DNA of 64,000 bases from an uncultured Desulfosarcina sp. (GCF_963668215.1 NZ_OY764190.1:5766001-5830000); one strand, 5' to 3'. Counted from the stretch's first letter, positions 1-9,585 are shown. The notes: generated by a model not told the origin, from the sequence alone. Program-made: numbers and translations.

Positions 1-113
1 CCCATCATTATCACTGGGAAAAATGATGCGGCTGGAAGCCGCGCCTACCGTCCCTCATCCCTCATCCATCTTCCCTCTTCCATCATCCATCTCCCGCCCT
101 CCGACCTCAGTCT
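1..113. other. left-edge non-coding stretch with small hairpin
   Basis: No gene is visible here. Positions 28-42 form a short hairpin (6-bp stem GCGGCT/AGCCGC, 3-nt loop), of the kind found in dispersed GC-rich repeats. It lies just past the stop of the leftward kinase gene and could help end its transcript. Positions 47-112 are a strongly C/T-rich tract built of irregular repeats of the type catccct/catcttcc. Confidence 0.4.
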
Positions 114-2024
114 TCACCCCCCCGCCCCCACAGGCAACACAACACTGACCGTACATCCCGGTCCATCATTGTTCTCCACCTTAACCCGCCCGCCCATGGC
201 CACCACGAATTTCTTGACCAGGGCCAGGCCGATGCCGGTTCCCCCGGTGGTGCGGTTCAGGTCGTTGTCCACCCGGTAGAAATCGTCGAAGACCCGCTTG
301 AGCGCCCGTTTGGGAATGCCCGGCCCGGTGTCGGTCACCTTCAGCGTGATCCCGTCTTCCCCGGCCCCGGTGGCAAGGGTGATGCGTTTTTCCGGTAGAT
401 GCCGTCCGAATTTGATGCTGTTTTCCATCAGGTTGATCAACACCTGGACCAGCACTTCTCTATCGTAGGTGCAGGCCGGAATGTCCCCGGCAGCAACGGT
501 CAGCACGAATCCTTCCCGCGCCAGGCTCTCGCCCATGACCGCCTGCACCTCGTCGAGCACATCGCGCAAGTCCCCCTGCCTGAGATCGAAGCGACGCGTC
601 TGCTTTTCCAGCCGGGACAGTTCAAGGACATTGTTGATCAGTCCGGACAACCGGGCGCTCTCCGAGGCCAAAATTCCGAAATACTCCTGCTCGCGCTCGG
701 GCGTGGCGGCGATGCCCTGGTCAAGCATTTCGATGTACATGCGAATGTTGGTCAACGGGGTCTTGAGTTCGTGGGTCACCGCGGATACGAACCGGGAGCG
801 CCGCTCCGACAGGTCGAGAACGGCCTGCGCGCTTTTGTAAATGGTCACCAGTCCAGCCACCATCACGACGCCCAGAACGACCAGCGCCAGGGTAAGGGTC
901 TGCCGGGCCGGCGAGGAAGGCAGCGACACGGCGGCCATTTCGGCGTTGAGAAACCCGAATGGAGAAGGAAACGTTCTTGCGGCCACCCAATTTTCTTCCT
1001 GAAGCATCGCTTGACCGGCGGAAGGCTGGCCCACGGCGCTGCGGCCGGCGGCATTCAATGCCAGGCGGGTATAGCCGGAGATGGGTTGGGTGGTGTAATA
1101 CGTTGTCAGCAGGTGGTCCAGAAACGGTTGCAGTTCGATAACGAATCCCTGCCGGTAGATCTGGCCCTGGATGCCGATCCGCCGGAAGATGAACACCCGA
1201 TCTTCGTCGATGGCGACGGCCTGCAGGGGAGCCACCTCAGCCTGAAACCGTTCGGCGGACGGTTTCGGATGTTCTTGCACCGTCCCCCTTGCCTCCAGCA
1301 AAGGCGCGGGCGCTGAAGAAGCGGGTGCTGCCGCACGGTATTCGGGCGCTGCCTCGGTATCCAATTTCTCGTCGACCTCGGCTTCGTAGTCCCATGGTTG
1401 CTTATAGGCCTGGACTTCCTGCCGGGCCAGGTTCTGGGCCTGATCGGCGGTGATCTCTTCCACCCGGGCCTTTTTCTGGCCGAGGACGGTTTTCGATTTG
1501 CTGCGCACAGGTGCCTTGATAAATCTGTCGGCGAAGGTGGAGGACTCCTTTTTAGCTGCTGTTTTCTTCTGCTCCTTTTCAGACGGTTCGATTTGGGGCA
1601 ATTGAGCAACGAACTTGCGCCGATTAAAAAGCGAATTGATGGACTCGAGCTGCTGCACGCGCTGGGCGTAAGCACCCGCCACCTGCCCGGAGTCTTCGGT
1701 CAGGGGCGTTTGAAAGGTTCCATCCGGATTATTCTGGAAATATCCCAGGATATATGTCTCTTTGGGAATGCCGGCCAGAGGCGAAATAAGCTTTCTGCCC
1801 TCCTGCATCAGGGTATGGCTGTATTCATCCACGGCGCGGCTCTCTTCTCGCCGGACCAGTTCGCTGAGTTCGGCTTCGATTTCGTCCAGCAGCTGTCCCG
1901 CAAAAAACCGCACCTGGGACCGGGCCTCCCGGTTCAGGGTGATGTAGGTCCGCCAGGCGACAAATGCCAAAGGCAAGGAGACCAGCAGGCAGAAAACGAT
2001 CATGTATAATCGCAGTTTTCTCAA
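114..2024 (-). CDS. membrane sensor histidine kinase
   Basis: Sensor kinase of an OmpR-type two-component pair. In the 636-aa protein TM1 spans about residues 8-28. A long extracytoplasmic region (about 30-375) has a charged, Ala/Pro-rich low-complexity middle (145-260). TM2 is near 377-398, with no obvious HAMP domain. HisKA holds the phospho-acceptor His418 in THELKTP. The ATPase domain has an N box at Asn535, a G1 box DTGPGIP near 565 and a G2 box GTGIGL near 596. The TTG start overlaps the TGA of the upstream regulator (TTGA), which implies translational coupling; an ATG at 2003 (residue 8) is the alternative. The pair faces a VWA/PspA-like operon, so an envelope-stress role is a reasonable inference. 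The signal sensed is unknown. Confidence 0.9.
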   Translation of the reverse strand: MRKLRLYMIVFCLLVSLPLAFVAWRTYITLNREARSQVRFFAGQLLDEIEAELSELVRREESRAVDEYSHTLMQEGRKLISPLAGIPKETYILGYFQNNPDGTFQTPLTEDSGQVAGAYAQRVQQLESINSLFNRRKFVAQLPQIEPSEKEQKKTAAKKESSTFADRFIKAPVRSKSKTVLGQKKARVEEITADQAQNLARQEVQAYKQPWDYEAEVDEKLDTEAAPEYRAAAPASSAPAPLLEARGTVQEHPKPSAERFQAEVAPLQAVAIDEDRVFIFRRIGIQGQIYRQGFVIELQPFLDHLLTTYYTTQPISGYTRLALNAAGRSAVGQPSAGQAMLQEENWVAARTFPSPFGFLNAEMAAVSLPSSPARQTLTLALVVLGVVMVAGLVTIYKSAQAVLDLSERRSRFVSAVTHELKTPLTNIRMYIEMLDQGIAATPEREQEYFGILASESARLSGLINNVLELSRLEKQTRRFDLRQGDLRDVLDEVQAVMGESLAREGFVLTVAAGDIPACTYDREVLVQVLINLMENSIKFGRHLPEKRITLATGAGEDGITLKVTDTGPGIPKRALKRVFDDFYRVDNDLNRTTGGTGIGLALVKKFVVAMGGRVKVENNDGPGCTVSVVLPVGAGG

Positions 2025-2719
2025 GACGCCGACTCCAGACGGTACCCCTCGCCCCGAACAGTCTCGATCAATCCCTTTCCATCGGTCAGCGAAGCGATCT
2101 TTTTTCTCAGTTTGAGCATGTGAATGTCCACGGTACGTGTTTCGATCCCGGGATCTTTGTAATGCCAGACCTCGGTGAGCAGTTCGGCCTTGGAAACGAT
2201 GCGCTCCCGGTGGCGAAAAAGATAGACGACGATATCCATCTCCCTGCGGGTCAGCGCGGCCGTGCGGTCCTCACAGGCGGCCTGGAGGTTGAGGCCGTCG
2301 AAGAGAACGTCGCCGCAGCGAATCCGCTCGTCTCCCATGGTTTTGCCGCTGCGTCTGAGAACGGCTTCCACCCTCACCATCAATTCCCGCAGCGAGAAGG
2401 GTTTGCTCACATAGTCGTCCGCACCGGCGGTAAACCCGGTAACGATGTCCTCCTCGGAGCCTTTGGCGGTAAGCATGATCACCGGCTGGGTCGGCCGGTG
2501 GCGGCGAATTTCACGGCAGATGGAAAAGCCGTCCATACCGGGCAGCATCACATCCAGCAGGATGAGGTCCCAGGCCCCCTCCAACGCCGAATCGCAGCCC
2601 CGGTTTCCGTCGGCCACGGTTTCGGCGTGGTAGCCGTTGAACACCAGCACATCGCAAAGCCCCCTGGCGATGGCCGGATCGTCTTCCACGACCAGGATGC
2701 TGGTTTTGGCCGGTTCCAT
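2021..2719 (-). CDS. OmpR-family response regulator
   Basis: DNA-binding partner of the downstream kinase, 232 aa. The receiver domain (about 5-120) has the acidic pair in VVEDD, the phospho-acceptor Asp in LILLDVMLPGMDG and the conserved Lys in YVSKPF. The C-terminal winged helix (about 130-230) carries the usual recognition-helix region RTVDIHMLKLRKKI. The frame stays open to 3001, but the ATG at 2719 follows a purine-rich GGAAAC and begins directly at the receiver domain, so I chose it. The gene overlaps the kinase by 4 bp. It probably binds the divergent intergenic region (2720-2914), where two inverted repeats are visible. Confidence 0.93.
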   Translation of the reverse strand: MEPAKTSILVVEDDPAIARGLCDVLVFNGYHAETVADGNRGCDSALEGAWDLILLDVMLPGMDGFSICREIRRHRPTQPVIMLTAKGSEEDIVTGFTAGADDYVSKPFSLRELMVRVEAVLRRSGKTMGDERIRCGDVLFDGLNLQAACEDRTAALTRREMDIVVYLFRHRERIVSKAELLTEVWHYKDPGIETRTVDIHMLKLRKKIASLTDGKGLIETVRGEGYRLESAS

Positions 2720-2798
2720 AACAGTTTCCTTTCTTCGTATGTCATTGGACTTCACGCTCATCCCTACCATCAATCGGTCCGCTTTCAAAGTAAAACTT

Positions 2799-2865
2799 AT
2801 GCAAAAACATGGGGCTAACCTTTTGCATTTGTTTGAATTGTAATCGTCTCCCACCACGTTACAAT
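2799..2865. promoter_or_regulatory. two inverted repeats in divergent promoter region
   Basis: Between the regulator gene and the VWA operon, ATGCAAAA (2799-2806) is mirrored by TTTTGCAT (2821-2828), and ATTGTAA (2837-2843) by TTACAAT (2859-2865). The two dyads have nearly the same span (30 and 29 bp). They are candidate sites for the adjacent OmpR-family regulator; this is inferred from position only. Confidence 0.4.
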
Positions 2866-2914
2866 CCACTTCAACAACACAGCGCCACCTTCGAACAACG
2901 AAAGGAGAACCGTT

Positions 2915-4339
2915 ATGCTCACCAAGAAAAAAAGCCTGCTGGCCATCGTCGCATTGATCCTGATTACCACCGCCGCCCTGGCCGCGTTGGGAAACAGGCA
3001 ATCGCCCCTTATTTCATCGTCCGCCAGCGGTTCCGGCACCGGAGATGAACCGGTAACCCTTTCCGCCGAAACAATTCAGGACAAAATCCTGAAAGGCGGA
3101 GACGGGCAGGTAACCGTGACCCTGAACCTGACCGCGGCATCCTTGCCCGTCGAAGATGGGCAGCCGGCACCGGCCGCCGACCTGGTGATCGTTCTGGACC
3201 GCAGCGGCTCCATGGAAGGTCAAAAGCTGGCGGACGCCCGTATGGCGGTCGTCGGACTGCTGGAACATCTGGGACCGGACGACCGCCTGGCCCTGGTGAC
3301 CTATTCCAACGGGGTGCAGACGCCATCTCCCTTGATGGCGATGACCGGGGCCAACCGGCAGCAAGTGGCCACCATCGTCAACCAGATCCGGGCCGGCGGG
3401 GGGACCCATCTGAGCGCTGGTCTACAGCGGGGAATCGATTGCCTGTTGAACGCCTCCGGCGACGGCCGTCAACGCAAGGTGATCCTGATCTCCGACGGGC
3501 TGGCCAACCAGGGTATCACCGGCACCGATGCCCTAGGACGCATGGCTTCCATCGCCGTCGAAAACCAATTTTCCGTCAGCACGGTCGGCGTGGGCCTCGA
3601 TTTCAACGAAATCGTGATGACGGCCATCGCGGACCACGGCGCCGGCCAGTATCACTTCCTGGAAAATCCCATGGTCCTGGCCCAGGTCTTCGAAACCGAA
3701 TTGCAGACTTCCCGCCAGGTGGCCGCCGCCGATGTGGGCATTCGCATTCCCCTGGGGTCGGGCGTGCGGCTGGTTCGGGCCGGCGGGTATCCCATCTCCC
3801 ACGAAGATGGAACCGCGGTAATCCACCCCGGGAATCTTCTCTCCGGCCAGAGCAAAACCCTTTATCTGACCTTCCAGGCTCCCACGGATGTGGAGAAAAC
3901 CATTGAACTGGGCCGGATCGAACTTGAGTACCGCCATGGGGATCGGATTCAACAGCTTGCAGCACCCCGGCCCCTGACCGTGGCCTGCGTCAAGGACCCG
4001 TCGTCCGTGGTGGCCAGCATTAAGAAAGAGAACTGGGCCGACCAGGTTGTGCAGGAAGAATTCAGTCGGTTGAAAGAGGCGGTAGCCGCCGACATTCGTG
4101 ACGGCAATAAGATAAACGCCCAGCAGCGCATCCGGGACTACGAGGCTCGGCAGTCGGCCCTCAATACGGTGGTGGGCTCGAAAAAGGTGGCCAAAAATCT
4201 GGAAACCGATGTCCACGCGTTGAGCCGGCAGGTCGACGAAACATTTGCCGGCGCACCGGCCGTGGTAGCCGAGAAGAAAAAGCAGGTTTCCAAAGCCATG
4301 CAGTACGAGAGCTACAAACTTAGAAGAGACCAGAAATAA
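2915..4339 (+). CDS. secreted or membrane-anchored VWA-domain protein
   Basis: 474 aa with an N-terminal signal/anchor (Lys-rich start, then hydrophobic residues 8-26). A von Willebrand factor A domain (about 85-270) has the metal-ion site motif DRSGSM and a downstream SDG. The layout resembles bacterial inter-alpha-trypsin-inhibitor or 'Ca-activated chloride channel-like' VWA proteins: VWA, then a beta-rich region (270-360), then a charged helical tail. It probably works as an extracytoplasmic, metal-dependent adhesion or scaffold protein. The start has a strong AAAGGAG. It is the first gene of a tight operon with the PspA-like and membrane proteins, divergent from the two-component system that probably controls it. 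Confidence 0.8.
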   Translation: MLTKKKSLLAIVALILITTAALAALGNRQSPLISSSASGSGTGDEPVTLSAETIQDKILKGGDGQVTVTLNLTAASLPVEDGQPAPAADLVIVLDRSGSMEGQKLADARMAVVGLLEHLGPDDRLALVTYSNGVQTPSPLMAMTGANRQQVATIVNQIRAGGGTHLSAGLQRGIDCLLNASGDGRQRKVILISDGLANQGITGTDALGRMASIAVENQFSVSTVGVGLDFNEIVMTAIADHGAGQYHFLENPMVLAQVFETELQTSRQVAAADVGIRIPLGSGVRLVRAGGYPISHEDGTAVIHPGNLLSGQSKTLYLTFQAPTDVEKTIELGRIELEYRHGDRIQQLAAPRPLTVACVKDPSSVVASIKKENWADQVVQEEFSRLKEAVAADIRDGNKINAQQRIRDYEARQSALNTVVGSKKVAKNLETDVHALSRQVDETFAGAPAVVAEKKKQVSKAMQYESYKLRRDQK

Positions 4340-4355
4340 CGAAAGGAGTTTTACC

Positions 4356-4916
4356 ATGGGAATCATGACCCGCATGTTGCGACTTTGCAAAGCCGATGTC
4401 CACGGCGTGATGGATCAACTCGAAGACAAGGGCCTGCTGCTCAAGCAGTACCTCAGGGAAATGGAGGACAGCCTCGAAAACAAAGAACGGCAGATCCATG
4501 GCATGACCCGCAATGCCGAACGATTGCAGCGCCAGATCCTTCGTCACGGCGAAGAGATGGAAAAACTCGAAGCCGATCTGAACCTGGCCCTGGCAAAGGA
4601 TAAGGACGACATCGCCCGTATGCTGATCCGCCGGCGCCGCTCCCTGGAAACCGCCTGTCGATGCTTAAAGGACCAACACGAAACGATCGACCAGGAAAGA
4701 TCCGATCTGTCGGCCACGCTGGCTGACCAGCGCCTGCAATACGAAACCCTCAAGGCAAGGGCCGATGCCTACTGCCGGCAGGCCGACCAGCGTCGGTGGA
4801 CCGAGGAAAGCGGTGTTCGTACCGGAGAATGGAGCCCCATCGATCCCAAGGAGGAAGAGGTCGAACTGGAGCTTCTCCAACGCAAGGAAGCCCTTCAGAA
4901 AGGAGGCCACGCATGA
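4356..4916 (+). CDS. PspA/IM30-like coiled-coil protein
   Basis: 186 aa, almost entirely helical coiled coil. The start (MGIMTRMLRLCKADVHGVMD) and the segment LALAKDKDDIARMLI match the pattern of phage-shock protein A, where an N-terminal amphipathic helix binds stressed inner membrane and the coiled coil oligomerises. It is shorter than typical PspA (about 220 aa) and ends in an acidic tail. RBS AAAGGAG. Its stop overlaps the next start (ATGA). Operon placement after a VWA protein and beside a two-component system suggests a membrane-stress role. Binding of a sigma54 activator, as in E. coli, is not implied: no pspF-like gene is present. Confidence 0.72.
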   Translation: MGIMTRMLRLCKADVHGVMDQLEDKGLLLKQYLREMEDSLENKERQIHGMTRNAERLQRQILRHGEEMEKLEADLNLALAKDKDDIARMLIRRRRSLETACRCLKDQHETIDQERSDLSATLADQRLQYETLKARADAYCRQADQRRWTEESGVRTGEWSPIDPKEEEVELELLQRKEALQKGGHA

Positions 4917-5458
4917 AATCTCCCATACGGACGACACTGGTCTACGGTCTGATCTGCGCGTTGATCGCCATGCCCGCTGCGGGCAGCCTGGCGGGGATTG
5001 TCGGCGGTTCCATCGCCTTTAAGCTGGTACTGTGGACGATCCTTTCGGGTTACTCGCTTCTGCTGGCCCGCTGGAGCGGCAAGCACCCGGCCGTACTGCT
5101 TTTTCCCCTGATCCTGCTGTTGGGAACCGCCGTGTGGCCCGGCATCGACAGCGTCTTCTTTTTTCTGGGACTGGGCGTACTCTGCTGGCTGCGCAGCGGC
5201 ATCTGCTTCAGCGGCTTTCCGTTGCGGGCCATGGCCGCTGAAACTGTTGCCGCCGCCGGCGGCGCGGCACTGGTCGCCCTGCTGGGACCGGGTAATGCCG
5301 TAACCTGGGCCATCAGCATCTGGCTGTTCTTCCTGGTGCAGGCCCTTTACTTTTTCATCGTTCCCCATCGCAGTTCTACAACCGCCGACCGGCAAGACGT
5401 CGATCCTTTTGAACAGGCCCAGCGCGAGGCCCAGCGCATCCTGGAAAGCGCCGGTTGA
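4913..5458 (+). CDS. small polytopic membrane protein
   Basis: 181 aa, not assigned to a family. It has about five hydrophobic segments (roughly residues 7-30, 38-55, 60-85, 100-118, 122-145) and a short polar C-terminal tail rich in Gln/Glu/Arg. The ATG overlaps the stop of the PspA-like gene and has GGAGG 8 nt upstream, so it is translationally coupled as the third gene of the VWA/PspA operon. It may be the membrane partner of the PspA-like protein (PspB/C-like by position, not by sequence). Confidence 0.75.
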   Translation: MKSPIRTTLVYGLICALIAMPAAGSLAGIVGGSIAFKLVLWTILSGYSLLLARWSGKHPAVLLFPLILLLGTAVWPGIDSVFFFLGLGVLCWLRSGICFSGFPLRAMAAETVAAAGGAALVALLGPGNAVTWAISIWLFFLVQALYFFIVPHRSSTTADRQDVDPFEQAQREAQRILESAG

Positions 5459-5515
5459 GAAAAAGGGTGTCCGGGAAACGACAGGACTGCTGAATTTCAA
5501 AGGATTGAGACAGAA

Positions 5516-6004
5516 ATGAAGTCCATCGCTATCATGTGCCTGCTGCTACTGCTGTACCCCCATTTCGGATTGGCCATCCAAAAGGCCGATCGGGTAGTGG
5601 TCGTCAAATCCGAATCGAAACTGTACCTCGAACAAAACGGCAAGGTCATTCGATCCTACCCGGTTGCCCTGGGCGGCAACCCGATAGGGCATAAGCAGCG
5701 CCAGGGCGATCAGCGCACCCCCGAAGGCCGCTACATCCTGGATCTGAAGAATCCGAACAGCGCCTATTACAAATCCATCCGCATCTCCTATCCCAATGCC
5801 GCCGACCGGGCGCGCGCCAGGCGTGCGGGCGTGCACCCGGGCGGATGGATCATGATCCACGGCCAGAAAAACGGTTACGGGCATCTGGCGCCTATTACCC
5901 AGCGCTATAATTGGACCACCGGTTGTATTGCCGTCACGAATGCTGAAATGGACGAGATCTGGCAGGCCGTCGATATCGGCATTCCCATCGAGATCCGCCC
6001 GTAA
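5516..6004 (+). CDS. L,D-transpeptidase (YkuD family)
   Basis: 162 aa with a cleavable signal peptide (hydrophobic residues 3-20). The YkuD catalytic domain fills the rest: the characteristic start VVVVKSESKLYLEQNGKVI, the conserved IMIHG histidine segment, and the active-site cysteine in TTGCIAV. Enzymes of this family make 3-3 peptidoglycan crosslinks or attach proteins to peptidoglycan in the periplasm. The protein is near minimal length, with no LysM or other wall-binding domain. It follows the VWA/PspA operon by 57 bp and may share its transcript. Confidence 0.88.
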   Translation: MKSIAIMCLLLLLYPHFGLAIQKADRVVVVKSESKLYLEQNGKVIRSYPVALGGNPIGHKQRQGDQRTPEGRYILDLKNPNSAYYKSIRISYPNAADRARARRAGVHPGGWIMIHGQKNGYGHLAPITQRYNWTTGCIAVTNAEMDEIWQAVDIGIPIEIRP

Positions 6005-6169
6005 CGAGGATCGCACCAGGTTTCAACCCTGCCCTTTCCCATCGACTGCACCCTGTGGATCGCTTCAACTGCCTGAAGCCTCCAGGCACCAATGAGCTGT
6101 TTACATTTCCCGTTATCTTTTCTAAAAACGATACGAGCCTTTCCAACCCCTGAAGTCGACGGTGGTGCC

Positions 6170-8776
6170 ATGGTTTTCTCTCGACGCATGATGCGGACAT
6201 TTCGCCGCGCCGCTGTTTTTCTGAGTTTCGTCGCGCTGATAGGCATGCTTCTCTGCCCTATGGTTTCGGCCGCCGAATCAACGGAAATGACGCCTGCGGA
6301 TTATTCCGCATCCCAGGAAGCTGTCAGAGCTTTGCTCGAAAGTGCGCTGGCGGCCGAACGGTCGGACCCCAACGGCCTGGAACAGACACTCAACCGCTGG
6401 CAGCGGCTCCAGGCAACCGTCAACGACGAGCTTGAAGCCTACCGCATCCAGAACATTGCGCACAGCAACCTTCTGCTCGTTTTGCAGGCCCGGATCGAAG
6501 ATCTGCAAAACGCCCTCAACAGCAATCGTCTGGCTATCAAAAACCTTTCCGAACGCATGGTGGAATTCGAAAAAATCGGAGCGATCGCCTCCGAAAGGAC
6601 GACCCAGCTTGCGGACCGGATTTCAATTGCCGAAAAACAGTTGTCCGAACTGCTGCAAAAAGCGCCGGCATCCGCCGACAAGGCAATGCTTACGGAAAAA
6701 CTCGATAGTCTGCTGGACCTTCTTCGGGGAAAAGAAAAACAGGGGGAAGCGTTTGTCAAAACGCATACCCTGCTCTTCGATCGGATAAAGAGCCGGATGG
6801 CCGATCTGACCGAAATTCGCAAACAGCTTGAAGAGCGGCTCCAGACGCAATTCAAATCCGATCTGTATGAACGCACCCTCCAGCCGTTCGCACGCCTGCG
6901 CATCCAGCATCTGCGCACGGAACTGGCTGTTTTAGGGGATCAGTCCGGCCATCTTCTCAAAGCGGACTTCTGGCAGCGGCAGTGGTCCAACTTAAGACGC
7001 AGCGGCGGCGGCACCCAATCCGCTTTCCTGGTTCTGCTTCTCTCGGCGATTCTTTTCAGGAGAAAAGTTCGCCGCTATCTGGAGTCCGTCGAGTTGAAAC
7101 TGGAAGGACCCGCCTGGCGGACGCGGCGGCTGGCTTTGCGCCTGCTGCGACGATCCTTCGTCCTCGTGTGCGCCGCCATACTTTTCGGGTTGTATGACCT
7201 GCTGAAACTTCCCCACGTGAATTTCAGCCTGGGACGGTTTTTGAACCAGGCGGTCTTTACCCTGCTTTTCGTGCGGTGGGGAATCGACTTTTGCCAGGAT
7301 CGTATCGGCGATTTCGATTCACAGGTCTCCGTTTATATCCGGGGTCGCATGCTGCTCTTTTTCCAGTTCCTGCGCGGTCTGGTCCTCTTTCTTCTGGTCC
7401 TTGTCGGCCTGTTTGGCAGATCCAGCGATCTGACTTGGGCCGTTCGCCTGGTCCTCGAGATCGCTTTGCTCATCTGGGTGATTTCTTTCTGGCACCGTCT
7501 GCAAACGGTAATGGCCCAAGCCGCCCGTAAAGGGGAGCCGCCCCCGGCCACCAGCCGTCTGGCCCCGATCCGGGGTTGGACCTATTTCGTGGCGGGCGGA
7601 GCCCTGCTGCTGGAACTGACCGGCTACGACGCCCTGGCGGTCCACTTTCTGGTGGGATGGGCCAAAACCGCGATGCTGGCCATGTGGGCCCATATCGGGT
7701 GGCTGAGCATCGCTGAGTGGTCCACCATCCAAAAGACCGGAAACGGAACCGAGCCTTCACCGGCAGGTTCCTGGGTCTCTGCCCCGATCGGATGGTTCAT
7801 GGTTCAGATGACCCGCCTGGCGTGGCTTCTGGCGCTTCTGGCGGGAGGGATTCTGGTATGGTCCAATACGGACTTCATGAGCACGGCCGCAAAGCTGGTC
7901 TTCAACCTGAGTTTTTCGGTGGGCAGCCTGGTTATCAGCGTAAAGGGCGTGCTGCTGGCATTGATTATCTTCTGCCTGACCCGCGCGTCCGTACGAATCG
8001 GAAAAAAGGTGTTGAACGAAAAAGTGCTCGACGCCAGGAACTTCGAGCACGGCCTCAAGGAATCGATCGTCACCATCACGAGCTACATCATCTGGGGTGT
8101 CGGTGTGCTATTGGCATTAGGCGTTCTGGGGGTGAATGCGACCTCCATGGCTGTTGTTTTCGGTGCCTTGAGCATCGGCATCGGCTTTGGGCTGCAGAAC
8201 ATTTTCAACAATTTCATCAGCGGGCTGATCCTGCTTTTCGAACGGCCCATTCAGGTGGGGGATTACGTCGAAATCAACGGAATATGGGCCGAAGTCAGGA
8301 AAATCAATGTCCGGTCCACCATTGTCCAGACCTTCGACAATGCGACCGTTATCATTCCCAATTCGGATTTTATCAGCCAGCAGGTCACCAACTGGAGTTT
8401 CAAGGACCCCCGCATGCGGCGCCACGTGGATGTAGGCGTGGCGTACGGTTCGGATATCCAGCTGGTACGCAGCACCCTGATGGACATTGCCGCCAATATA
8501 CCGCAGATCCTTAAATATCCGCGGCCGGATGTGCTCTTCATGGATCACGGCGACAGCGCGCTGATTTTTCGCCTGCGTTTCTGGGTCCACGTGGACAACT
8601 ACTTTACTTCTTCCACCGATGTGCGCTTCGAACTGGACAGCCGCTTTCGAGAACTGGGCATCGAGATCGCCTTTCCCCAGCGCGACATCCATATTCGCAC
8701 CGTTCACAACGATCTTTCATCGAGTCTGTCGCAGGCCGGGAAGGAAAAAGAGCAAGAAACCGATCGTCAACCGTAA
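6170..8776 (+). CDS. large mechanosensitive channel, MscS/MscK type
   Basis: 868 aa from the ATG at 6170, chosen because a signal peptide (about residues 5-35, ending SAAES) follows directly; the frame is open further upstream. A periplasmic coiled-coil domain (about 40-270) precedes many TM helices (about 275-600). The C-terminal MscS core has the pore-lining Gly/Ala-rich helix (SIGIGFGLQNIFNNFISG), the beta domain (RPIQVGDYVEINGIWAEV, IIPNSDFISQQVTNWS) and the alpha/beta cap ending in PQRDIHIR. It should open under membrane tension during osmotic downshock. The size fits KefA/MscK-like channels. The gene converges with and overlaps the next gene's end by 10 bp. Confidence 0.9.
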   Translation: MVFSRRMMRTFRRAAVFLSFVALIGMLLCPMVSAAESTEMTPADYSASQEAVRALLESALAAERSDPNGLEQTLNRWQRLQATVNDELEAYRIQNIAHSNLLLVLQARIEDLQNALNSNRLAIKNLSERMVEFEKIGAIASERTTQLADRISIAEKQLSELLQKAPASADKAMLTEKLDSLLDLLRGKEKQGEAFVKTHTLLFDRIKSRMADLTEIRKQLEERLQTQFKSDLYERTLQPFARLRIQHLRTELAVLGDQSGHLLKADFWQRQWSNLRRSGGGTQSAFLVLLLSAILFRRKVRRYLESVELKLEGPAWRTRRLALRLLRRSFVLVCAAILFGLYDLLKLPHVNFSLGRFLNQAVFTLLFVRWGIDFCQDRIGDFDSQVSVYIRGRMLLFFQFLRGLVLFLLVLVGLFGRSSDLTWAVRLVLEIALLIWVISFWHRLQTVMAQAARKGEPPPATSRLAPIRGWTYFVAGGALLLELTGYDALAVHFLVGWAKTAMLAMWAHIGWLSIAEWSTIQKTGNGTEPSPAGSWVSAPIGWFMVQMTRLAWLLALLAGGILVWSNTDFMSTAAKLVFNLSFSVGSLVISVKGVLLALIIFCLTRASVRIGKKVLNEKVLDARNFEHGLKESIVTITSYIIWGVGVLLALGVLGVNATSMAVVFGALSIGIGFGLQNIFNNFISGLILLFERPIQVGDYVEINGIWAEVRKINVRSTIVQTFDNATVIIPNSDFISQQVTNWSFKDPRMRRHVDVGVAYGSDIQLVRSTLMDIAANIPQILKYPRPDVLFMDHGDSALIFRLRFWVHVDNYFTSSTDVRFELDSRFRELGIEIAFPQRDIHIRTVHNDLSSSLSQAGKEKEQETDRQP

Positions 8777-9585
8777 AGGTCGGCATAGATGGTTTGCGCT
8801 TTTTCCAGCGCCGGGGCGTCGTCCACCCCCATGGTTTCGAATTCGTCTTCGACCACATGATACCCGACCGGCCTTCCGTCCGTGACCATGAACTCGATCA
8901 GGTCGGTGAAAAAGTACTCCCGGATATCGGTCATCTTGCCGTCGATCTCCTTTTGCACGATCTGGGGGCGGGAAGCCAGAATAGGCAGGTAGTGGGCCAG
9001 AGCCGTACGGCGGGCCGCGTAGATGCCCGAATTGCAGACCGTCAACCGGCGCTGGTGGTCTGCCGGGTACTCCTTCCAGTATTTCCACTCGGTGATCTTT
9101 TTGACCTGCCCTTGCTCGATTTCCAGCACGCCGTACTGTTTTTTATCCCGGGGAGAAAAGCCGAGGATCGTCAGGTCATGGTCGTCAAGGCCGTCCACCA
9201 GCCGGGCGTAGGTGGTTTTTTTGACAAAGGGAACGTCGCCCATGGTGATGATCACCCTGTCTGCGGACTGGGCGGCAACGAAATCCCCGGCGGCCAGGAT
9301 CGCCCCGCCCGTGCCGTTGAGCACCGGCTGCTCGTAATATTCGACTCCGGTTCGGGCAGTGGCCTCACGGACCTCTTTTTGGCAATGATTGACGATCAGG
9401 GCTTTAGGACCCGGAGGCAGGCTTTCCATCAGGTGCGTTAAAATGGGATGACTGCCGTCGAACAGGGAACCTTTCGGTTTCAGGGGAAGCAGGGTTTTGT
9501 TGCCATCATAGCCTTTCATGCGGCTGCCCCTGCCGGCCGCCATGATGATGGACGCGACAAGGGATTGAGAAGGGATCGGGGTCAT
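8767..9585 (-). CDS. GlmU-like sugar-phosphate nucleotidyltransferase
   Basis: 272 aa, cytoplasmic NTP-transferase fold. The signature IIMAAGRGSRMKG near residue 12 binds the nucleotide, followed by a distant NKTLLPL lysine, NGTGGAIL and the metal-site segment TMGDVPF. It resembles the uridyltransferase half of GlmU but lacks the left-handed beta-helix acetyltransferase half. The exact sugar-phosphate is unknown. The ATG at 9585 has GGGAGG 5 nt upstream; a longer open frame to 9651 lacks such support. It stands alone between convergent mscS and the CHASE2 gene. Confidence 0.78.
   Translation of the reverse strand: MTPIPSQSLVASIIMAAGRGSRMKGYDGNKTLLPLKPKGSLFDGSHPILTHLMESLPPGPKALIVNHCQKEVREATARTGVEYYEQPVLNGTGGAILAAGDFVAAQSADRVIITMGDVPFVKKTTYARLVDGLDDHDLTILGFSPRDKKQYGVLEIEQGQVKKITEWKYWKEYPADHQRRLTVCNSGIYAARRTALAHYLPILASRPQIVQKEIDGKMTDIREYFFTDLIEFMVTDGRPVGYHVVEDEFETMGVDDAPALEKAQTIYADLYG

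Noticed and set aside
114..2024. Rightward frames of 203-305 codons within the kinase gene
   Set aside because: They overlap a fully featured histidine kinase and lack RBS or domains.
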